This document shows, one piece after another, positions 1 through 10,000 of a stretch of DNA of 56,711 nucleotides; within the stretch, counting starts at the first letter, position 1; each line of letters starts with the position of its first letter. The notes beneath the pieces are model-generated. The model worked only from the letters and a program-made list of their open reading frames with translations. It searched no databases and was not told where the DNA came from. Origin of the DNA: a virus. The position numbers were made by a program, and so were the translations under genes. Where the stretch lies: positions 1 to 56,711 of IMG/VR virus record IMGVR_UViG_3300048587_000675; one strand, given 5' to 3'.

Positions 1-23
1 AGTGGATATAAGAGGAGAAATAA

Positions 24-2660
24 ATGGGAAATAATCAACTAAAACTATCAGGAGGTCTCCGTTTAGGTAATGCTAACGCAGATCTATCAACACCTTCATC
101 AGGTCTTGTATACTTTAATACAGGATCAAGTCAACTTCGACTATATGACGGTTCAACCTGGGTAAGCTTGGCTGTTGCTTCTAACGAATTTAACGATAAC
201 GTATTTCGTATTCGTGATAGTGCCGATATTACTAAGAAATTAGCATTTGAAGTTGACGGTGTTACTACCGGAACAACTCGCACAATTACAATGCCAGATG
301 CTGATGTTGATCTTGGTAATCTCACCAATTCAAATATTTCAGCTTCTGCTGCGATTGCTTATTCTAAACTTAACTTAACAGGAAGTGTCGTAAATGCGGA
401 TATTAGTGCCTCTGCTGCTATCGCTTATAGTAAACTTAACCTTTCTGGCAGCATTGTTAACGCTGATGTCTCTGCTTCTGCGGCAATTGCCTACAGCAAA
501 TTAAGCTTAACAAACAGCATTGTTAATGCGGACATTAGCTCTTCGGCTGCAATCGACTATAGCAAACTTAACCTTGCTAATAGCATTGTTAATGCCGACG
601 TTGCTGCTGGTGCTGCTATTGCTAGAACAAAACTAGCTTCAGGTTCTGCACACCGATTGGTTGTAAACGATGCTTCTGGCGTAATGGCAGATGCTGCTGC
701 AATTACAGCAGATCGCGCTCTTGTGTCGGATGCAAATGGCATTCCTACGCATTCTGCAGTAACTGCCACTGAACTTGGCTATGTCTCTGGAGTTACAAGC
801 AGCATTCAAACCCAGCTTAATGCAAAAGCAAATGATGCTGATGTTATTAAAAAAGATGGATCGGTTGCTTTTACTGGCGATCAGTCCATGGGTGGAAATC
901 AGCTTACAAACCTAGGAGCACCAATTGCTGCTAGTGATGCTGCTACAAAATCATATGTAGATAGCGTTGCCGAAGGTCTTAAGCCTAAAGCTGCAGCTCG
1001 TCTTGCTTCAACGGCAAACTTGTCTCTAAGTGGTCTTGCCGACATTGATGGTGTAACTCCTGCTGCTGGTGATCGTATTCTTGTTAAAGATCAAACCGCT
1101 GCAGAAGATAATGGTATCTATGTTGCAGCAGCTGGCGCATGGTCACGTTCTACGGACTTTGATAGTCTTTCTCCTATTGATGAAATCAACGGAGCGATGG
1201 TTGCAGTTCAAGAAGGTACGTTAAACGCTGGAAAGGTGTTCGTACAAAGTGGAACTGTTACTACAATTGGAACAGATCCTATTGAATTTGTATTTTTTAA
1301 CTCTTCTGCTTCACTTACTGGTGGAGACGGTATTACAGTATCTGGTAGCAACATTAGTGTTGATCATGATGGCGAAGGTCTCACTTTTGTATCAACACAA
1401 TTAGCGCTAGAACTTGATGGTGCAACTCTTAGCAAATCTGTAACTGGTCTTAAAGTTGCTGACGCCGGTGTAACAGAAACACAATTAGCTTCTTCCGTAG
1501 CAGGATCTGGTCTTGCGGGTGGCGCTGGTACGCCTCTGTCTGTAAATGTTGATGGACAAGGTATTGAAATCTCAGCCGACCAACTTACTCTGGAACTAGA
1601 TGGATCTACTCTTAGTAAATCTGCCTCTGGTTTAAAAGTTGCGACCGGCGGTATTACTAATACAGAAGTAAACGCCTCTGCAGCAATTGATTACAGCAAG
1701 CTTAACCTTGTTGGAAGTATCGTAAACGCTGACGTTTCTGCATCAGCTGCCATCGCATATAGCAAACTTGCTTTGTCGAACAGCATCGTAAACGCAGACA
1801 TTTCGGCTTCAGCAGCAATTGCTTATAGTAAGCTGGCTTTGTCAAACAGCATTGTAAACGCAGATATCTCAGCTTCGGCAGCAATTGCCTACAGCAAACT
1901 TGATCTATCTGCAAGCATCGTAAACGCAGATATTTCAGCTTCTGCTGCGATTGCTTATAGCAAACTTGCTTTGTCGAACAGCATCGTAAACGCCGATATT
2001 GCTACGGGCGCTGCGATTGCTCTAGATAAACTTGCATCTTTAACGGCAGATAGAGCCCTGGTTTCCAATGGTTCTGGCGTAGTTAGCGTTTCTGCTGTAA
2101 CTGCAACTGAATTAGGATATCTTGCTGGGGTTACAAGCAGCGTTCAAACTCAACTTGATGATAAAGTTGAAGGACCTCTTTCTTCAACAGACGAAGCTAT
2201 TGCACGCTTTGATGGTACTACAGGTAAACTTATCCAGAATACCACAAATGCAACCTTGAGTGATTCCGGTAGCTTAACTATTGCTGACACGTTTAAACGT
2301 GGCGATAGCAGCATGTCAAACGTTGTAGAAGAAGAATATGTCCATAGTGCATCTTTAACTGCATCTACTACGGCTGTTCTTAGTTCTTTAACCTATGACA
2401 GTAAGGCCTTTAAAGGCGTTCAAGTGGAATATGTTGCCAGAAATGGTAATGCTGTAAGAACTGGCAAAATCCTCATTGTTAATGACAATGCGCTTTCTGT
2501 TGCTTCTTCTGATGTATCTCTTTTTGACAGTTCAACTGAAACTGCGGAAATTAACCTTTCCTTTTCAGCCGCTTTAAACGGAGATAACGTAGAAGTAAGC
2601 TATACGACCAGCTCAGGTACATACAGCATTAGCATGGACGTAAAACGGCTTAAAGTCTAA
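24..2660 (+). CDS. Tail fibre-like protein with two blocks of 22-residue repeats
   Basis: This 878-residue protein is probably a virion fibre or appendage. It contains two blocks of a 22-residue repeat built around ASAAIAYSKL..SIVNAD, about five copies at residues 105-206 and six at 547-670. Each block is followed by a similar stretch (TADRALVS ... ELGY..GVTSS.QTQL), so a larger module was duplicated. Such repeats are common in phage tail fibres. The N-terminus (SSGLVYFNTGSSQLRLYDG) resembles the next gene's N-terminus, which suggests a shared attachment segment. The ATG at 24 follows AGAGGAGAAA. No catalytic motif was recognised. The role is inferred from repeats and position beside tail genes; the receptor is unknown. 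Confidence 0.75.
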   Translation: MGNNQLKLSGGLRLGNANADLSTPSSGLVYFNTGSSQLRLYDGSTWVSLAVASNEFNDNVFRIRDSADITKKLAFEVDGVTTGTTRTITMPDADVDLGNLTNSNISASAAIAYSKLNLTGSVVNADISASAAIAYSKLNLSGSIVNADVSASAAIAYSKLSLTNSIVNADISSSAAIDYSKLNLANSIVNADVAAGAAIARTKLASGSAHRLVVNDASGVMADAAAITADRALVSDANGIPTHSAVTATELGYVSGVTSSIQTQLNAKANDADVIKKDGSVAFTGDQSMGGNQLTNLGAPIAASDAATKSYVDSVAEGLKPKAAARLASTANLSLSGLADIDGVTPAAGDRILVKDQTAAEDNGIYVAAAGAWSRSTDFDSLSPIDEINGAMVAVQEGTLNAGKVFVQSGTVTTIGTDPIEFVFFNSSASLTGGDGITVSGSNISVDHDGEGLTFVSTQLALELDGATLSKSVTGLKVADAGVTETQLASSVAGSGLAGGAGTPLSVNVDGQGIEISADQLTLELDGSTLSKSASGLKVATGGITNTEVNASAAIDYSKLNLVGSIVNADVSASAAIAYSKLALSNSIVNADISASAAIAYSKLALSNSIVNADISASAAIAYSKLDLSASIVNADISASAAIAYSKLALSNSIVNADIATGAAIALDKLASLTADRALVSNGSGVVSVSAVTATELGYLAGVTSSVQTQLDDKVEGPLSSTDEAIARFDGTTGKLIQNTTNATLSDSGSLTIADTFKRGDSSMSNVVEEEYVHSASLTASTTAVLSSLTYDSKAFKGVQVEYVARNGNAVRTGKILIVNDNALSVASSDVSLFDSSTETAEINLSFSAALNGDNVEVSYTTSSGTYSISMDVKRLKV

Positions 2661-2676
2661 ATTAATAAGTAGTATT
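2659..2676 (+). promoter_or_regulatory. 18-bp motif shared with 12598-12615 (candidate phage promoter or processing site)
   Basis: The sequence aaattaataagtagtatt occurs here, just at and after a stop codon, and again exactly at 12598-12615. These are the only two sizeable gaps in the right-reading half where new transcripts could start. A phage-specific late promoter is the simplest reading, but an RNA-processing site is equally possible. No -35/-10 pair typical of host sigma-70 is obvious. Confidence 0.4.
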
Positions 2677-2682
2677 AAGAGA

Positions 2683-2709
2683 TTAACCGGACCACACTGG
2701 TCCGGTTAA
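2683..2709 (+). terminator. Hairpin between the two fibre genes
   Basis: A perfect 12-bp stem (ttaaccggacca / tggtccggttaa) with a 3-nt loop lies 22 bp after the first fibre gene's stop and is followed by cttattatt. The stem is stable but the U-run is interrupted, so it may be a partial terminator or an mRNA-stabilising hairpin rather than a full stop. Confidence 0.65.
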
Positions 2710-2747
2710 CTTATTATTGCCAAAAATGAGGACTGAGGGAATTATAA

Positions 2748-5243
2748 ATGGCTAAAGACTTTCTAAAGATTTTTAAAGGTATTAATTTTGCAGGCCAAGC
2801 GTCTGCGCCTTCATCACCAGCAAACGGTGATGTATACTACGACACTACATTACAAAAACTTCGTTGTTATCAAAACGGAGTCTGGGTAGATCTTTCTGAC
2901 TCAGATGGTACTGTTCTTCTTGCTGATGGTAGTGCAGCAAATCCCAGTTTATCATTTACTAATAGCCCAACAACTGGTCTATTTCGTAAAGCTGCAGATA
3001 GTTTAGGTTTTTCTGCAGCCGGCGTAGAAGTTGGTAGTTATTCATCTACTGGAGCTTTTACTATTGGTCGAGTTGCTACTGGGGTCCAGCAAACATTAAA
3101 TACTGAAAACGGTCCTATTCTTGCTTCGTTTACTGCAGCTTTTAACAGTAGTCGTCTTTTTTACACTGACTCCACTACAGGGGCCATTGGACTTGCCGGT
3201 GGAACCGGAGGATCAAGCGGATCTAATATATACGTATTTGGCTCTTCTCATTCAACAAACGCTAATCAAATTTTATTTAGACTAGACACTTCAACAATTG
3301 GATCAGTAAACTCTAGTGGAGCCTGGACGCTAGGAGCCAGCGGCGGGACTCAGACTCATACGTTTAACGGAGCTAGGGTTGATCTTACCGGCAGTTCTTC
3401 AAATTTTAATCAAATTGTTTCTGATCCCGGCGCCGCTGGTACATTTCAACTTCGCTTAAATAATAATACATCCCAAGTTAATATTAGAGGTGGAAGCGGT
3501 TCAACATCTGCTGGATTGACAGCATACGGCAGCTCTCATGCAACTCGCGCAAACCAGCTTTCTTTTCATGGAGCATCTGGGACTGAATATATGTCCATGG
3601 CGGCAACAGGGGACTTAACACTTTCTACATCTACTGCTGGTGGAATTAGATCGCTTGTTATTGAAAATACTTCTACTGCAGTTGACATTCAACGAGCAGA
3701 TCTTCTTCTTAAAGTTGATGATAATTCAACCGGATCTGCTAGAATTAGATTTCAAACTGGACCATCTAGTACTCAATATACAACAATTGGAAACGATGCT
3801 GCAGATTCTGATTCCTTTATAATTGCAAAAGGAAATGGCCTTGGATCTCAAATAAATTTTAAAGTATCATCTAATAGTATTATTACACTAGGCGTTGTAG
3901 GAAACGTTGACACACATAATTTAAATGGTAGTTATCAGGTTTCCAGAGGAATGGTTTTAACAGGCTCAACTTTAACTACAACTAGAGTATTTGATACAGG
4001 AGCAGGATCTGGTCATGTTACAAATACTACTCAGATCGGTATTGATAGTCGATTTACAGCAACTTCTAATGCAACCGCTGGTGTTGAAGGTATAAGATCA
4101 AATCCAACAACAGTAAACGCTGTTTATACAGTACCATATCTGTCAGCATTTTATGCAAACAATTCAGCAAAAGGCGCATCGTCTACAATTACTCGTCATT
4201 TAATGTATGGAGGTACAACTCCAAATCAAGGTACTAATAATGCTTTTATTTCAGATAACGTTTCATTCACTGGTAACTGGTTCATCAACAGCACGAGCAC
4301 GAACCCATCACGCATCGGCGGAAACCTCGGAATCGGAACAGATCCAAGCAATGATATAGCTTTACGCTTACAAAGAACAATTCCAGGATCAGCCACTACA
4401 AAGTACTCGCTCTGGAATACGCCGGTATTTAGCAGTACCACAACTTCTGCTGGCCAGGGTGTATTTTCTCGTGTTGAACTTGAGAACGCTTCCTTCACAA
4501 TGGCCAACGCCTATAATTTTATTGCCGGTACTCCTATTAAAGGCGCTTCGGCAACTCTTACGCGCTATCACGCATTTTACAGCTCCACATGGACGGGCGT
4601 TGCAACAAACGCTGCAATGATAAGTGACAACACCAGTTTCACAGGGGACTGGGTTATTAATAGTACAAATACTAATCCTAGTCTATTAAGCGGACAAATC
4701 GCACTTGCTGGGACTTTAATTAATTCAAGTGCTTTAGTGCAAGTTGGTAGACAAGGATCAAATCAAACATTGTTATCAGGCGTAAACCAGCGCGGGTTAG
4801 AAGTTGATATTATTGGTAACACATCTGCAACAACTAACATCATTGGTATTAACTCGGTTACAAGAAGTCAAGCAAGTTCATTTACTTCTACATTATTACG
4901 AGGATATAATTCAGAAATTGTAATTGGAGCTTCATCTACTGTAACTAGGGCTGTTAATTATTACATTTCAACATTAACAGTTAGTGGAACTTTGAATAAT
5001 CGCGCCTCTATTGCAGATAACGTTTCTTTCACAGGCAACTGGTTTATCAACTCGACTTCTACAAATCCTAGCCTATTTAGTGGAACTTTAGAAGTCAATA
5101 CAACAACCGGCGTATTTAAACCGCCCAGGATGACAACGGCACAAAGAGACTTATTAACTCCAGCTGCTGGCGATGTTATCTATAACACAACTACTAATAA
5201 ACACCAGGGACATGACGGAACTAACTGGAACGATTTCTATTAA
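2748..5243 (+). CDS. Second tail fibre-like protein
   Basis: This 831-residue protein is a second candidate fibre. Its N-terminal 50 residues (SSPANGDVYYDTTLQKLRCY) parallel those of the preceding protein. A segment of the type SDN.SFTGNWFINSTSTNPS occurs three times, near DNA positions 4255, 4622 and 5018, each after an ITRHLMYGG/TRYHAFYSS-like stretch. The last 45 residues (PPRMTTAQRDLLTPAAGDVIYNT) are a motif often seen at the C-terminus of phage and prophage fibre proteins. The start at 2748 lies after a GAGG-type ribosome-binding site and 38 bp beyond the hairpin. No enzymatic domain is visible. The function is inferred from composition, repeats and location. Confidence 0.75.
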   Translation: MAKDFLKIFKGINFAGQASAPSSPANGDVYYDTTLQKLRCYQNGVWVDLSDSDGTVLLADGSAANPSLSFTNSPTTGLFRKAADSLGFSAAGVEVGSYSSTGAFTIGRVATGVQQTLNTENGPILASFTAAFNSSRLFYTDSTTGAIGLAGGTGGSSGSNIYVFGSSHSTNANQILFRLDTSTIGSVNSSGAWTLGASGGTQTHTFNGARVDLTGSSSNFNQIVSDPGAAGTFQLRLNNNTSQVNIRGGSGSTSAGLTAYGSSHATRANQLSFHGASGTEYMSMAATGDLTLSTSTAGGIRSLVIENTSTAVDIQRADLLLKVDDNSTGSARIRFQTGPSSTQYTTIGNDAADSDSFIIAKGNGLGSQINFKVSSNSIITLGVVGNVDTHNLNGSYQVSRGMVLTGSTLTTTRVFDTGAGSGHVTNTTQIGIDSRFTATSNATAGVEGIRSNPTTVNAVYTVPYLSAFYANNSAKGASSTITRHLMYGGTTPNQGTNNAFISDNVSFTGNWFINSTSTNPSRIGGNLGIGTDPSNDIALRLQRTIPGSATTKYSLWNTPVFSSTTTSAGQGVFSRVELENASFTMANAYNFIAGTPIKGASATLTRYHAFYSSTWTGVATNAAMISDNTSFTGDWVINSTNTNPSLLSGQIALAGTLINSSALVQVGRQGSNQTLLSGVNQRGLEVDIIGNTSATTNIIGINSVTRSQASSFTSTLLRGYNSEIVIGASSTVTRAVNYYISTLTVSGTLNNRASIADNVSFTGNWFINSTSTNPSLFSGTLEVNTTTGVFKPPRMTTAQRDLLTPAAGDVIYNTTTNKHQGHDGTNWNDFY

Positions 5244-5261
5244 TTTAAAGGAGACCAATAT

Positions 5262-5627
5262 ATGATGAAACCAATCGATGACGAGGGAAGATCAGCTAAG
5301 CTTGATAGTCTTAAAGAACTTCTTAAGGCTTTCAAAGAAAGCTCCCTTCAAAAACTACCTAAAGGAAAAGGCGTATCTATGATGTCTGTTTCCGTTTCTA
5401 AGCCTAAGAAAGAAGATATGGAAATGGAAGATGAAGATCTTTCAGAAGAAATGTCTCCTGAAGCAGAAGAAACAATGGAAGAAGACATGATGCCCGAAGC
5501 CGAAGGTGACATGGACGAAGAAATGGAAGAAGATGAAGACGAATATGAACTTCCTGAGCCTTCTGTTCCTAGTGATCTTATGGACCTCGTAAAAGAAATG
5601 CTGATGCGTAAAAAAGAAGAAAAATAA
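5262..5627 (+). CDS. Small, highly acidic protein
   Basis: This 121-residue protein has a lysine-rich first third followed by a run of Glu, Asp and Met (about residues 45-100). The start is ATG-ATG after AAAGGAG. It is the first of three tiny genes packed between the fibre genes and the adaptor gene. No family is recognised. A highly charged protein in this position might be a chaperone or assembly factor, but that is a guess. Confidence 0.6.
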   Translation: MMKPIDDEGRSAKLDSLKELLKAFKESSLQKLPKGKGVSMMSVSVSKPKKEDMEMEDEDLSEEMSPEAEETMEEDMMPEAEGDMDEEMEEDEDEYELPEPSVPSDLMDLVKEMLMRKKEEK

Positions 5628-5837
5628 ATGAAGGATCATAAACTAAAGGCGCTTCGTAAGCTTTTAGATCTTATGAAGACCCGACAAACTAAGAAGTTGT
5701 CTCCTTACTCTGAAGGAGCCAAGCTATCTGGAATGGCAGGATATCTTCCTGATATGAAAGATGGCGGTAATATGGAACTTCAACGGAAGAAACTTCAAAA
5801 AGCAAAACCTTACGATCGCATTGAAAAGGATAAATAA
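5628..5837 (+). CDS. Small basic protein
   Basis: This 69-residue, Lys/Arg-rich protein starts on the base after the previous stop codon and ends in an overlap (TAATG) with the next gene, so it is translationally coupled on both sides. Its Leu/Lys pattern (LKALRKLLDLMKTRQ) resembles the start of the neighbouring 121- and 64-residue proteins (LDSLKELLKAFKES; LDMLKKLKDSMKK). The three may be relatives with a common amphipathic N-terminus. The function is unknown. Confidence 0.55.
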   Translation: MKDHKLKALRKLLDLMKTRQTKKLSPYSEGAKLSGMAGYLPDMKDGGNMELQRKKLQKAKPYDRIEKDK

Positions 5838-6031
5838 TGGAAGCTGATAGCAAAAAAATGAAGCTAGATATGCTTAAGAAGCTGAAAGATAGTATGAAAA
5901 AAGTTTCATATAAAAAACTCGGCATTAAGCAACAACCTGGCGCATCTTTAAAAAGCATGACAGATGGAAGTGGCGTTTCTAGCGTCAACCCCTCTTACCC
6001 TGGATTTAAAGATCCTTTTAAAAAGAAATAA
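5837..6031 (+). CDS. Small basic protein, third of the trio
   Basis: This 64-residue lysine-rich protein overlaps the previous stop by one base and is preceded by AAAGGATAAATA. An amphipathic first 25 residues is followed by a Gly/Ser/Pro-rich tail ending in a run of basic residues. No domain was recognised. Tight packing with the upstream pair and the adaptor gene 12 bp downstream argues that it is a real gene of the tail operon. Confidence 0.55.
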   Translation: MEADSKKMKLDMLKKLKDSMKKVSYKKLGIKQQPGASLKSMTDGSGVSSVNPSYPGFKDPFKKK

Positions 6032-6043
6032 GGATAGTAACAA

Positions 6044-7018
6044 ATGGGATTTGACTACACTTCAGATGCTCTAATTAAAGACATTAAACGAAGAACATTT
6101 ATGCCTATTAGTCAGATCACATATGATGATTCTGACATTCTTGATTTTGCAGATGAAGAAACCCAAGTTGGCATTGTTCCTCTTTTAATGTCTGTAAGAG
6201 AAGACTATCTTGTAACCTATAAAGAAGATGCAATTCAAGCGGACACTGTTGCATATAATATGCATAAACGTGCTATTGTACAAAAACTTAAAGATGTCAC
6301 TGTAATTGAGTCTAATTCAAATCCTGCAAATCCTATTGAAATTAGTATTCCTAGAATTCAATCTGATCAAGCCCCAAGTGGTCTCCTTAATAACTACCCA
6401 GGGTTTTATGTCAGAAATAATAAAGTAATTCTACAAAATCCTGAAGCTTTCACAGGTCAAAAACTTCGACAGTACTATTTTCTTAGACCAAGCAAACTGG
6501 TTACAACTATTAACGCTTGTAAGATTACTCGTGTTGGTCCAGATTCTAGTCTTTCTCCTGTTCTTCAAGCAAATCAAATTGAAGTAAGTTTAATTCCAAC
6601 AGAATTTGGAACTACTGCAACTTTTAATCAAACAGTAGATATCGTAAAAGGTAATCCCGGATTTGAAATCCTCTCAATGGATGTAGAGGCTACTTTTAAT
6701 ATTAATACCCTTATTATCACATTTTCTAGTTTAACGGAATTACCTGAAGAACTAGAAGTAAATGACTGGGTATGCTTAGCTGGTGAAACTGTAGTTCCCC
6801 AAATACCGGTTGAAATGCATCCGATTTTAGCTCAAAGAGCTGCAATTAAAGTTTTAGAAGGAATGGGCGATAGCACTAACCTTCAACTTGCACAAGGAAA
6901 ACTCAAAGAAATGGAAAAGGCTATTTTAGGTCTTTTAAGCAACCGGATTGAAGGAGAACCACAGAAGGTTATTAATCCGTATTCCCCACTTCGCGTTTAT
7001 CCTTGGAGAAGATTTTAA
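6044..7018 (+). CDS. Tail tubular protein A / head-tail adaptor-like protein
   Basis: This 324-residue protein matches the general form of podovirus adaptors that sit below the portal (T7 gp11-like). It has an acidic helical N-terminus (ALIKDIKRRTFMP...DILDFADEE), a central beta-rich region with the YYFLRPSKLV stretch typical of this group, and a C-terminal helix (AQRAAIKVLEGMGDS...AQGKLKEME). It lies directly upstream of the nozzle-like gene, the expected order. The start follows AAGGATAGTAACAA. The assignment rests on pattern and gene order rather than a unique motif. Confidence 0.65.
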   Translation: MGFDYTSDALIKDIKRRTFMPISQITYDDSDILDFADEETQVGIVPLLMSVREDYLVTYKEDAIQADTVAYNMHKRAIVQKLKDVTVIESNSNPANPIEISIPRIQSDQAPSGLLNNYPGFYVRNNKVILQNPEAFTGQKLRQYYFLRPSKLVTTINACKITRVGPDSSLSPVLQANQIEVSLIPTEFGTTATFNQTVDIVKGNPGFEILSMDVEATFNINTLIITFSSLTELPEELEVNDWVCLAGETVVPQIPVEMHPILAQRAAIKVLEGMGDSTNLQLAQGKLKEMEKAILGLLSNRIEGEPQKVINPYSPLRVYPWRRF

Positions 7019-7041
7019 TAATTTAAAAAAGGCTGTTTAAT

Positions 7042-10000
7042 ATGCCACAAAGTATTTTACTAAAAGCTAAAGGTCTCCACACGTACCCAAATCCTTTAAG
7101 CGCAATCCCAGATGGCGCGTTAGAAGTAGCTAAAAATCTTGTAATAGATAGAGAAGATACTGCAGAACCAAGGCGTGGATTCAGTGAGATTGAATATCCA
7201 CTCGGATTATCAAGTGATAATAGACCCGACCAATTAATTGTTTATGGCGATGATGAGTTGATTGCTCATTATGGATTAGGAACAGATCCAACTAGACTTG
7301 CTTTTTTCATGTTTGAACAAGAGTTTAGTGCTGTTATTTCTTCGGGATCAAATGTTGTTTCTGACATATTGAGCACCAATGGTTACTATTCAAGTGCTGT
7401 TGTAAAAGCTGTAGTCATTGAAACCATCTTTTCTGGTGACCAAACCCTTGGATCTAATACTTTAACAAATGTACTAACCACTCAAGGTTTATATGTTGGT
7501 CTACAAGTTGGAGGCAGAGGTATACCACCTGGCACCACGATAACAGCAATCTCTGGTACCGGCCCATATACTGTTACTATTTCTAATAATGCACTTTTTA
7601 CTGCGGTTGGTAATACTATTACAGCAAGTAATGAGAATTTAATTAACCTTCCAACAGATACAAGAGCAGTGGTTATAAATAACAATAACCTGGTTTTAGA
7701 TCAAAATAGCTCATATACAAGCAGAACGTTGAATTTTGATCCTACAGATGTCAACACAACGACCGATCTAATAACAATACCAAACCATGGATTATTAGAC
7801 GGACAAACAGTTCAGTTTACTTCTAGTGGGACACTACCGGCACCATTAGCAACTTCTACTTTATACTATATTGTTCAATCAAATAATGACACCTTTAGGT
7901 TGTCTACTGTTGCCAACGGTTCCGGTATCAATTTAACCAGCCAGGGTACGGGCGTTCATACAATGACAGTCCGTGATTTATTTACTATTGGCGGCTGGAT
8001 TGATTATCCTGGGGTATTCGAAAAACCTGAAGGTAATATCAAAATTAGATTTGCTGAACAAAACAATTCTCTTTTCTTAACAACAAAAGATGGAATACGT
8101 AAACTTGATAATATTGAAGGAATACGTTTAAAAGCCACCGTCACCGATGGTTCTAACATTATTACAAATGTAGATGTTTTAGATATACATCCAGGTGAGT
8201 TAGTTTCAGGACCAGGAATCCCAGATGGGTCTATTGTAACAGATCTATTAAGTGACACAAGTTTTGAAATTGACAACAACGTTTCATTACCCACAGGGGT
8301 AGTAAGTGCAAGTGATCAGCTTATCTTTGTACAACCAAGGCTTGCTGGTATTTCCTATGCACTTGATGGAGAAGCGGTATTAACTACTGATTTCAGTGGA
8401 TTTTTACCTAATGACAGGGCAGTTCAATATTTTATTGTATGGGGGTATAAAGATGCAAATAACCGTATTGCTAGAGGTGCTCCATCTTCTGTCCTGGGGA
8501 TTGTTGTTTCTAATAATACTGGTGAATCTAAAAACGTCCAAATAAAGGCTACAATTCCTAATGATATCACACCCGCTCATTTCTATCAAGTATATAGAAG
8601 CGGATTTTCTGCAAATGCAGCAAGTATACCTCCTTCTGAGTCTCGTTTAATTTATGAGGCCAATCCCACCTTTACTGATATTATTAATGGTATTATCACA
8701 TTTAATGATAACGTTCCAGAAGAACTAAGAACAGGTGAGATATTATATACATCTGAATCACAAGAGGGTATTCTACTTGGAAACTTTCCTCCCCCCTTTG
8801 GAACGGACATTGCTTCTTTTAAAAATAGTCTATTTATTAGTAACATTAAAACCAAGCACACCCTTGGTCTAACGATATTATCGGTAAGCGGCAACTTTAG
8901 TATACTTGGTAATACAGACAATAGTACACCCTTTAAAGCTTTAACGATTTCTAATCCAGTTTTGAATATCACTGGAGATGTAACATCTGGTTCCCCTTTA
9001 ATTGCAAATATTTCACCAACAGATATGGGTTCCATTGCAATTGGAATGACAATTACAGGAACTGGCATCCCTGAAGGTACAAAAGTTGCATCTTACGATT
9101 CTCCTTCAAGCATTAGAATAACCAAGAATGCAACTGCAACAAACTTGGCAGTTTCTTTATCTTTGAGTATTACCGGTGTATCTCAAGGCCAATTGGTTTT
9201 TGGAACGCCCATTGGATCTGGTGCAAAATTAGTAGACACTTTTAATGAGTTTATTATAACATCAAATACAGTTAACGCTAGTCCAATGTTGTTTAATCTA
9301 TCAACAACAGCCGGTTTAAAAGAAGGTCAACCCGTTTCTGCTGCTTCTGGAATCCCAGCTGGCACACTTATTGAAAAAGTTTATGCAGGAAAATCTATAT
9401 CATTTGTTGAAAATAACACAGATGATATTACTGATACATTTACTCTAAATGGTCATGGTCTAGAAAATGGAAATGTTGTAACGTTTGAGGGAAGTTCTTT
9501 ACCTACCGGCATTTCCACAGGTACATTCTACTACATTATATCTGCATCTGCAAACACCTTTCAAATTTCCACCACTTTTGGTGGAAGTGCTTTAAACTTT
9601 ACCACCACAGGTGCCGGTTCAATAGTACTTTCACCACAGGTTAGAATGACCGACAACGCTTCCGCTAGCGTTAGTGGCCTCGTGGTAACCTTTGGAGCGG
9701 GCTTTAAATTAGATACGCCTTCTACTGCCACCACCACAGGCGCAACAATTACTTTTAAAAATGGAACGGGTGGAATTGAAGTTAATGATACTCTTACTGT
9801 AGCTGGAGTTACATATACGGCTGGCGCATATGAGGACTATACTGGCGTAAATCGACAGTTTCGAGTATATTCTCATGGAACCCCAGCTCAAAATATCACA
9901 AATACCGCCCTATCCCTGATTAGGGTTGTAAATAGACAAGGTTCCGCAATTGGTTCAACAGATGTTTATGCTAGATACACTTCTAGTATTAATTCTTTGC

